Origin: Leptospiraceae bacterium
GTDB taxonomy: Bacteria; Spirochaetota; Leptospiria; Leptospirales; Leptospiraceae
Assembly: GCA_027485405.1 (NCBI GenBank)
Contig: JAIXRB010000085.1
Coordinates: forward strand, 1-49,486
Length of the DNA: 49,486 nucleotides
Direction: 5' to 3'
Made by a program: the position numbers and the translations under genes. Each line of letters begins with the position of its first letter. Within the stretch, counting starts at the first letter, position 1. Below the pieces are notes generated by a model. The model was not told where the DNA came from and did not search any database. It was given only the letters and a program-made list of their open reading frames with translations. Positions 43,863-49,486 of this stretch are shown piece after piece.

Positions 43863-45089
43863 TTACAATTTTTGGATTCTTTCTATTGCGGAGAGAACGT
43901 CCTCCCGTTTCCCAAAGGCTGAGAGTCGAAAATACCCTTCCCCTGCTGGCCCAAATCCAGAACCGGGAGTTCCCACCACCTGCACTTTTTGCAAAAGCTC
44001 ATCAAAGAAATCCCAAGATTTTAAGTTTCTAGGGGTTTTTAACCAGATATAGGGTGCGTTTTCCCCACCAAATACGGAGTATCCAGCCTTTCGAAGTCCA
44101 TCCCGCATCAACTGAGCATTGGTCATATAATACATGATCTGTTCACCAATCTCTTTTTGACCGGATTCAGAAAAAATAGCCTCGGCACCTTTTTGGGTCA
44201 CATAGGATACTCCATTGAACTTTGTCGTATGACGACGGTTCCAGAGAGAGTTGAGCGAGATGGATTCACCCGACTTTGTTTTTCCGGTTAGCTCCTTTGG
44301 AATTACCAAGTAAGCACAACGAATTCCAGTAAAGCCCGCAGTCTTGGAAAAAGAGCGGAACTCGATTGCCACTTCCTTTGCTCCAGGAATCTCGTAGATC
44401 GACTTTGGAATGCTTGGATCTTGGATAAAGGCTTCATAGGCTGAATCATAAAAAATGATGGATCCTTTTTCTCGAGCGAAGTTTACCCATTCTGTCAATC
44501 GAGCCTTTGAAGCAACCATGCCAGTAGGATTGTTCGGATAACATAGATAAATGATGTCCACTTTTTCTTTTGGGAAGTCTGGTTCAAATTGATTTGCTTC
44601 CAATGCGGGCATATAAACTATATTTGCGTATCTGCCGTCGGAGTTTGCTTCCCCAGTACGTCCAGCCATAACATTTGTGTCCACATACACGGGATATACG
44701 GGATCGACTACCGCTATCTTATTGTCCAAAGCGAATATCTCTTGGATGTTTCCAGAATCGCACTTAGATCCATCTGAAATAAAAACTTCATCTGTCCCAA
44801 GGCTCACTCCTCTCTTTTTGTAATCGTGATCTATGATTTTCTGGATCAGAAAGTCATAGCCTTGTTCTGGACCGTATCCATGGAATCCAGACTCCGTTCC
44901 CATCTCAGTCGCCGCAGATATCATAGCATTTACGATAGAGGGTGCTAGAGGCCGAGTCACATCTCCAATCCCCAAACGTATGACTTTTTGGTTTGGATTT
45001 GCTTCTGCATAAGCTCGGACTCTACGTCCTATTTCTGGAAACAAATACCCAGCTTTTAGTTTTAAGTAATTTTCGTTTACGAATGCCAT
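43863..45089 (-). CDS. dapL: LL-diaminopimelate aminotransferase
   Basis: 408 residues; PLP enzyme making LL-diaminopimelate from tetrahydrodipicolinate in one step, feeding peptidoglycan and lysine. It carries the DapL-specific opening (NENYLKLKAGYLFPEIGRRV), GIGDVTRPL, GFHGYGPEQGY, ISDGSKCDSGNIQEIF, and the PLP lysine in SFSKTAGFTGIRCAY. AAAAGGAG lies before the ATG. It is 17 bases after pyrB. The DapL route is used by Leptospira, plants, chlamydiae and others. Confidence 0.96.
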   Translation of the reverse strand: MAFVNENYLKLKAGYLFPEIGRRVRAYAEANPNQKVIRLGIGDVTRPLAPSIVNAMISAATEMGTESGFHGYGPEQGYDFLIQKIIDHDYKKRGVSLGTDEVFISDGSKCDSGNIQEIFALDNKIAVVDPVYPVYVDTNVMAGRTGEANSDGRYANIVYMPALEANQFEPDFPKEKVDIIYLCYPNNPTGMVASKARLTEWVNFAREKGSIIFYDSAYEAFIQDPSIPKSIYEIPGAKEVAIEFRSFSKTAGFTGIRCAYLVIPKELTGKTKSGESISLNSLWNRRHTTKFNGVSYVTQKGAEAIFSESGQKEIGEQIMYYMTNAQLMRDGLRKAGYSVFGGENAPYIWLKTPRNLKSWDFFDELLQKVQVVGTPGSGFGPAGEGYFRLSAFGKREDVLSAIERIQKL

Positions 45090-45106
45090 ATTTTTCTCCT
45101 TTTAGG

Positions 45107-46057
45107 CTATCCTTGGAATCTTTGTTCGGAAAAAGGAACTCCGAGACAGAGGCAAAGCAAAGTCATTCGAACCACTACTCCGTACTTTGCCTGTCGAAAA
45201 TAAGCGGCATTCGGTAAATCATCTACATCTGTTGATAGCTCGTTCACTCTAGGCAACGGATGTAAAATGGTAGTTTGTCGTTTGGATGCTAATACCAGTT
45301 CTTTGTTCACTTTATAAATGTCTTTTAATTTTTCGTATTCCCTGTGGTCAGGAAAACGTTCTTCTTGGATTCGAGTAACGTATGCCACATCTGACTCCCA
45401 AAAAGCTTTGATGTCTGTTGTTTCTTCCCAGGTCATAGGGTAACCGTTTAGGTTTTTTTTGTAAGAGTCTGGGAGTTTAAGCTCTTCTGGAGAAATCAAA
45501 TAGAGATGAACTTTGTAATGGCGGAGCAAATTGATTAAGGAATGGATCGTTCGTCCATACTTTAAGTCCCCAATAAATGCGATGTTCAATCCTTCTATGT
45601 TCTTTTTCTCTGAAACGATAGTATACAAATCCAAAAGTGCTTGTGTTGGGTGTTGTCCTGCCCCATCTCCAGCGTTGATAACCGGAATACTAACGGCACC
45701 GGCGGCTATTCGGGATGATCCTTCGACTGGATGACGTATAACAGCAATATCTGCGTAAGCCTCGATCATCTTCATGGTGTCATAAAGCGTTTCTCCCTTT
45801 GAAATAGAAGAAAATTGGAATCCCACAGTGGAAATCAATCGACCACCTAATCTTTCCATTGCCGCTTCAAAACTCAGCCTTGTTCGAGTGGATGCTTCAA
45901 AAAACAGAGAAGCCAAGAGTTTTCCTTTTAAAATTCCAAAAGCTTTGCCAGACTCGTGCAGACCTTGCATGAGAGTTGTTTTTTCAAGTATGTAGTCCAA
46001 ATCTTCTTTGGAGAACTGCATGGTATCTAAAATGTTTTTGTGGATGGTATAGGGCAT
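45107..46057 (-). CDS. pyrB: Aspartate carbamoyltransferase catalytic subunit
   Basis: 316 residues; second step of pyrimidine synthesis. Carbamoyl-phosphate motif FFEASTRTRLSFE, the SxxKGE loop (SSISKGETL), aspartate-side GDGAGQHPTQALLD, and HPLPRVNEL in the C-terminal half are clear. The regulatory subunit PyrI is not adjacent. The start is an ATG at 46057, divergent from the thioesterase gene by 60 bases. First gene of a run with dapL. Confidence 0.95.
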   Translation of the reverse strand: MPYTIHKNILDTMQFSKEDLDYILEKTTLMQGLHESGKAFGILKGKLLASLFFEASTRTRLSFEAAMERLGGRLISTVGFQFSSISKGETLYDTMKMIEAYADIAVIRHPVEGSSRIAAGAVSIPVINAGDGAGQHPTQALLDLYTIVSEKKNIEGLNIAFIGDLKYGRTIHSLINLLRHYKVHLYLISPEELKLPDSYKKNLNGYPMTWEETTDIKAFWESDVAYVTRIQEERFPDHREYEKLKDIYKVNKELVLASKRQTTILHPLPRVNELSTDVDDLPNAAYFRQAKYGVVVRMTLLCLCLGVPFSEQRFQG

Positions 46058-46117
46058 GTTTCGTTTTCTATAGCATTTTTAGATCGAAGAAATCGCAAAG
46101 AATATTTTCTTGGGTGC

Positions 46118-46531
46118 ATGTCCCTAGATATTGATTCCAAACTGCGTTCCATGGATCTCGTCACACAACATTTGGTCCAGCCAGATGATCTGAACTACCA
46201 CAACAACCTCTTTGGTGGGCAACTCCTTTCTTGGATTGATGAAGGTGTAGCCATGTTTGTTATGACCAAAATTCGTTATACGAATATTGTCACTGTCAGT
46301 ATGGCAAATGTTGCGTTTCGGTCTCCAGGCAAAGCTGGGGACATTATTCAGATTTACGGTAAGATAGCGAAAACAGGACGTTCCTCAGTCACAGCTTTGA
46401 CCATTGCCATCACAAACAACCCTGAAACAGGTGTCCGAAAAGAAGTGATTGAGAGCGAAATAACGTATGTTTGCTTGGGATCCAATGGAAAACCAATCCC
46501 CTACTTCGAAACCTTTACCCTTCCCACTTAG
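46118..46531 (+). CDS. Hotdog-fold acyl-CoA thioesterase
   Basis: About 137 residues; short hotdog protein of YciA/BFIT type, cleaving acyl-CoA. The catalytic region is NNLFGGQLLSWIDEGVAMFV, with Asn and Asp of the family, followed by VAFRSPGKAGDIIQIYGKI. The frame opens at 46040 but would overlap the divergent pyrB start; ATG at 46118 is chosen, with ATG at 46151 possible. The 3' end overlaps ubiX by 17 bases on the other strand. Confidence 0.85.
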   Translation: MSLDIDSKLRSMDLVTQHLVQPDDLNYHNNLFGGQLLSWIDEGVAMFVMTKIRYTNIVTVSMANVAFRSPGKAGDIIQIYGKIAKTGRSSVTALTIAITNNPETGVRKEVIESEITYVCLGSNGKPIPYFETFTLPT

Positions 46532-47111
46532 TAAAAAGATTGTGCTCAATTCCTAAAAGACCAAAGATCCTACCGGCAATAAAATCACCCAGATCATCTA
46601 AGGTCTTTGGCATCTGATAAAAACCCGGACTTGCAGGTAAAATGATCCCACCTGCTTCGTCCAAAGAAAGCATATTTCTAAGATGCACACGATTGTAAGG
46701 AGTTTCCCTAGGAACAACGATTAGCTTTCGCCTTTCTTTTAAAGTAACATCGGCACATCTTTCTATGAGATTGTCTGTCAAACCATGGGTTATGGAAGCC
46801 ACAGTTTTCATACTGCAAGGGACTATCACCATGGCATCCCATTGATTGGATCCGCTAGCAATGTCGGAACCAATATCAGCAAACGAGCGTATCTGGAAAT
46901 TGTGTTGAACCTTTGGGTTCCAAGTAGAGTTTACAAAATCTAAAATGTCTTGCGGTTTGGACACTGGTCTTGCGTATTCTTCAGAGAAAACACGAAGACT
47001 GGGTGGGCTAACTACAAGATACGATTCCCCAGAGATTTCAGAAAGGGCTCTAAGAAACCGAGCCGCATAAATGGAACCGCTCGCCCCAGCAAGAGCGACA
47101 ATAAGTTTCAA
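46515..47111 (-). CDS. ubiX: Flavin prenyltransferase UbiX
   Basis: 198 residues; joins dimethylallyl phosphate to FMN to make prenylated FMN for UbiD-type decarboxylases. The flavin-binding GASGSIYAARFLRAL, PCSMKTVASITHGLTDNLIERCADVTLKERRKLIVVPRETPYNRVHLRNM block is diagnostic. The start is TTG and overlaps the end of the prenyltransferase gene (ATTGA), so coupling is likely. A UbiD partner is not in the window. Confidence 0.94.
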   Translation of the reverse strand: MKLIVALAGASGSIYAARFLRALSEISGESYLVVSPPSLRVFSEEYARPVSKPQDILDFVNSTWNPKVQHNFQIRSFADIGSDIASGSNQWDAMVIVPCSMKTVASITHGLTDNLIERCADVTLKERRKLIVVPRETPYNRVHLRNMLSLDEAGGIILPASPGFYQMPKTLDDLGDFIAGRIFGLLGIEHNLFTKWEG

Positions 47112-48019
47112 TGGAAGGAGATTCCTTCAGAGAGTTTGATTAGGATCTCATTCCACTTATCTATAAAAATACCGACGAACAAAACTACACTGATCCATGA
47201 GTTGATTTGGTAAAATTGCAAAGGAAGTTCTTGCTTGGAATGTGAAAAAGAAAGTCTATGCTCATAATAAAGTAAGCCCGTGATGATAGTAAGAGTGAAA
47301 TAGTACAGTCCGCCTAATAATGCCTGACTTCCTGCAAGAACAAAACTCAACATAGCTAAAATATGAAGCAATGCCGAGATGACTCTCGCTTTGTTTTCTC
47401 CAAAAAAAACGGGAATAGAATACAAACCCTGCTTGGAATCGAAGTCTTTGTCTTGGAGAGCATACAAAATGTCAAAAGCGGCTATATGAAAGAGTAGGCC
47501 AATCGAGAAAAGGATAGGAACAAGAGTCAGGTTTTCCGTAACTGCGATCCATGCCCCAAGTGGAGCGAGACCAATGGCTAGACCCAAAACCAAATGACAA
47601 AACAGAGTGAATCGTTTTGTCAGGGAATAGAGAAAGAGCAAGAATAGAGCAGGAAAGGACAATAAAAAAGCTAAGGGGTTCACTAAGTAAGAAGAAAAGA
47701 TAAAAATAAAAGAGCTGACTATGATGAACATAAGAGCCGCAAGTTTACTTACTTTGCCAGAAGGGATTTCTCTGTTTTCTGTTCTGGGATTCAAAAGATC
47801 TATTTCAGAATCTACATAACGGTTAAACCCCATTGCCGCACTACGGGCGCTAAACATACAAACAGAACAAAGAACTGCCAGCCGAATTAAATCTCTCGTA
47901 TCTAAAGAAGACTCTAAGTAGGCTAAAAGAAAGGAAAGGCCCGCAAATGGGAGGGCAAACAGTGTATGTGAGAATTTGATCATTCGTCCGTAAGCTAAAA
48001 GAGCATTCCAAATAGGCAT
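47108..48019 (-). CDS. UbiA-family prenyltransferase, MqnP-like (menaquinone)
   Basis: About 303 residues with eight to nine membrane helices. The first Asp-rich motif reads NRYVDSEIDLLNPRTENREIPSG and the second DILYALQDKDFDS; the NR..D..IDxxNPRTxNRE form is typical of MqnP in the futalosine menaquinone route rather than UbiA of ubiquinone. It attaches a polyprenyl tail to an aromatic acid. The ATG at 48019 has GAGAG upstream; a TTG at 48052 lacks a ribosome site. Coupled to ubiX by a 4-base overlap. Confidence 0.88.
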   Translation of the reverse strand: MPIWNALLAYGRMIKFSHTLFALPFAGLSFLLAYLESSLDTRDLIRLAVLCSVCMFSARSAAMGFNRYVDSEIDLLNPRTENREIPSGKVSKLAALMFIIVSSFIFIFSSYLVNPLAFLLSFPALFLLFLYSLTKRFTLFCHLVLGLAIGLAPLGAWIAVTENLTLVPILFSIGLLFHIAAFDILYALQDKDFDSKQGLYSIPVFFGENKARVISALLHILAMLSFVLAGSQALLGGLYYFTLTIITGLLYYEHRLSFSHSKQELPLQFYQINSWISVVLFVGIFIDKWNEILIKLSEGISFH

Positions 48020-48106
48020 TTGCAGGTTTCTCTCTGTAATCCTTAGACCCAATGGGCAAAATTTCGTTCATGGACTTCTATTTTTCCTCCGTATCTTTAA
48101 ACAGAG

Positions 48107-48991
48107 ATGGCGTATCCAAACAAGGTTTCTCCTTTGTATTTTCTGGTTTTGTTCACTATCCCGTTCTACTTCCCAGTTCTTTCTCTTCTATTTTCGCATC
48201 CCGCTCAAACTGACAGACAGATTCGGTTTCTCTACCATTGCGGAGAAAACGCTCATACAAAGCCTGATTCAGAAGGTAGAGGTGGCATTAGCAGTCTTGT
48301 TCAATATGTCCAATCCTCGGAAGAGAACCTTGTTTTGCAAAAAGGAAGAACCTATTTTCTTTTTCCTTTTTCAGGAAAGCAAAATGAAAAGCTAAAAACT
48401 TTGGCCTACCAAGGGATTTGGGAACAAGCAGAAAAGCCTCTATTCCTCGTAGATTCTAAGTTTGGTGATATTAGATTAGGAATCACAAAAGACACCCTTT
48501 TCCAAAAGGATAAGGATTATTCGGAATACGATTCCATTTTGCTCTTTAGCGAATCGCCAGAACCAAGCATGGACTTTCCTGCAAACCCTGATCTCCCTTT
48601 CTTCATCATTCGCAAAGAAAACAAAACGGCAAAGCTTACCTTTTTAGGTTCAGTGCATTCCTTATACTGTCCCACCGAATACGGAAAGTTGGGTGAGCTG
48701 GATCTAACATTTCGAGGAAGAAATTTGATTCGTTACCATGGAAGGGAAGTTTCTTTGAATCTCCCTGATAGAAATCGATCTTGGATACCTAAATCTGAAT
48801 CTGTTGAAGAAGAAGGATTGCCTTCACCCAAACCAATAGATTTAGCTATGAAGAAACCTGAGAAGAAGGACAAAGAGACTGCAAAAGGCAAGAAGAGCAT
48901 TCAGGAGTTCGTGCCTTACAGTTACGTCGACCGTGAAATATTAGGTACAGAGACAGGTTTCTCCAAGACTCCTTCGGGACAAGCTCCATAA
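48107..48991 (+). CDS. Membrane-anchored protein of unknown function overlapping nth
   Basis: 294 residues. An N-terminal hydrophobic segment (YFLVLFTIPFYFPVLSLLF) acts as a signal anchor. The middle is beta-rich; the C-terminal 50 residues are Lys/Pro-rich and probably disordered (DLAMKKPEKKDKETAKGKKS). No family recognised. The last 146 bases lie on the opposite strand of nth, so the disordered tail may exist only as a by-product of that overlap. Confidence 0.65.
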   Translation: MAYPNKVSPLYFLVLFTIPFYFPVLSLLFSHPAQTDRQIRFLYHCGENAHTKPDSEGRGGISSLVQYVQSSEENLVLQKGRTYFLFPFSGKQNEKLKTLAYQGIWEQAEKPLFLVDSKFGDIRLGITKDTLFQKDKDYSEYDSILLFSESPEPSMDFPANPDLPFFIIRKENKTAKLTFLGSVHSLYCPTEYGKLGELDLTFRGRNLIRYHGREVSLNLPDRNRSWIPKSESVEEEGLPSPKPIDLAMKKPEKKDKETAKGKKSIQEFVPYSYVDREILGTETGFSKTPSGQAP

Positions 48992-49486
48992 CTTCTCTTT
49001 CTATTTTGATTGGATCACTGGATGCAGTCAATCCTAGTCTTTTTGTTAGGCGTTTAACATGAGTGTCTACGACAAAGCCCTCATTTTTCTGATACAATTC
49101 ACTGATGACGACATTCGCAGTCTTTCTCCCAAAACCAGGGAGTTTTATTGCTTCTTCTAGCTCATCCGGAATTTTTCCTCCAAATTCGTTTAAAACCATT
49201 TTTGCAAATCCTTGGATGGACTTTGCTTTGTTTTTATAGAAACCAGTTGAGAAGATTTTCTCTTCAATGGTGGGCAGACTTGCGTTGGCAAAACTTTCTA
49301 AGTCCGGAAAGGCTTGGAAGAGCTCGGGCGTGACTTGGTTGACTCTTTCGTCCGTGCATTGTGCACTTAGGATAACAGCAATCGCTAGTTCGTGTGGTTT
49401 TTTGTAATGGAGAGGTGTTTCTGGAGTGCCGAACTCAGCCTCTAACAATGAATAAATGCTAGAAGCTTGTTCTTTCTTTTGGGCTT
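48846..49486 (-). CDS. nth: Endonuclease III (5' end beyond window edge)
   Basis: About 213 residues are in frame up to the window edge, which is about the usual size, so only a few residues are likely missing. Base-excision-repair glycosylase/AP lyase for oxidised pyrimidines. Visible are LSAQCTDERVN, the helix-hairpin-helix LPGFGRKTANVV with the catalytic Lys, the catalytic Asp in VVDTHVKRL, and the four-cysteine 4Fe-4S loop C-x6-C-x2-C-x5-C at the C-terminus. An internal TTG at 49448 would shorten the N-terminus; the reading frame continues upstream and is preferred. The 3' end overlaps the unknown gene by 146 bases. Confidence 0.93.
   Translation of the reverse strand, partial: AQKKEQASSIYSLLEAEFGTPETPLHYKKPHELAIAVILSAQCTDERVNQVTPELFQAFPDLESFANASLPTIEEKIFSTGFYKNKAKSIQGFAKMVLNEFGGKIPDELEEAIKLPGFGRKTANVVISELYQKNEGFVVDTHVKRLTKRLGLTASSDPIKIEREVMELVPKESWRNLSLYLIFHGRRNCKARTPECSSCLLQSLCPSSQVSS

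Noticed and set aside
1..49486. tRNA, rRNA, CRISPR array, insertion sequence or riboswitch
   Set aside because: The gaps are too short and show no cloverleaf, repeat-spacer pattern, transposase or conserved leader that I could recognise by eye.

Overview
The window looks like chromosome of a spirochaete of the genus Leptospira, possibly one of the saprophytic species. The evidence is the LruC-domain lipoprotein, the many short signal peptides ending in a lipobox cysteine, the DapL route of lysine synthesis, a bactofilin, a lipoprotein-type 7TM adenylate cyclase, compact operons, frequent TTG starts and a moderately A+T-rich composition. The species is an inference. I see no rRNA, tRNA, CRISPR array, insertion sequence or prophage. 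Nearly every base is coding, and no gap between genes exceeds about 260 bases.

Layout. 1-3198: a cut metallophosphoesterase and a free-standing lipoyl-domain protein (minus), divergent from a GHKL ATPase gene and a fused pabB-pabC folate gene that carries a run of 16 A. 3145-8389 (minus): xerD, an RsbW-like anti-sigma kinase, hslV, hslU and a 7TM adenylate/guanylate cyclase lipoprotein. 8486-11103 (plus): TPR lipoprotein, trxB and an M48 protease. 11115-17106 (minus): a SulP transporter overlapping a gamma-carbonic anhydrase gene, a cytochrome c lipoprotein, an LruC-domain lipoprotein and an AIPR-family candidate defence gene. 17361-23443 (plus): sucB-lpdA-sucA (2-oxoglutarate dehydrogenase) and a GST-like gene. 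23459-29165 (minus): a tight seven-gene run with two unknown proteins, bactofilin, pdxA, a membrane protein, a DegT aminotransferase and an EF-hand-like anchored protein. 29209-37337 (plus): lytic transglycosylase, citrate synthase, two RNA methyltransferase-type enzymes, a glycosyltransferase and a FapA/DUF342 protein. 37334-46057 (minus): pyrB, dapL, two exported unknowns and a CBS-PAS-Fis regulator; then rho, rpmE, an IscU-like/pentapeptide-repeat fusion, a 61-residue protein and a lipoprotein. 46118-49486: thioesterase, ubiX and a UbiA/MqnP-type prenyltransferase, an unknown membrane-anchored protein, and a cut nth.

How the genes work together. Much of the window is central metabolism: 2-oxoglutarate dehydrogenase and citrate synthase lie on the same strand about 9 kb apart, alongside folate, PLP, pyrimidine, lysine and quinone synthesis. 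Accessory or regulatory interest lies in: (i) the IscU-like scaffold domain that has lost its third cysteine and is fused to pentapeptide repeats; (ii) the bactofilin operon divergent from a lytic transglycosylase, a plausible cell-shape module in a helical organism; (iii) the Fis-type regulator with CBS and PAS domains but no AAA+ module; (iv) the AIPR gene; and (v) the SulP/gamma-carbonic anhydrase pair with a Fur-box-like palindrome upstream. Functions come from family motifs read by eye; no database search was run.
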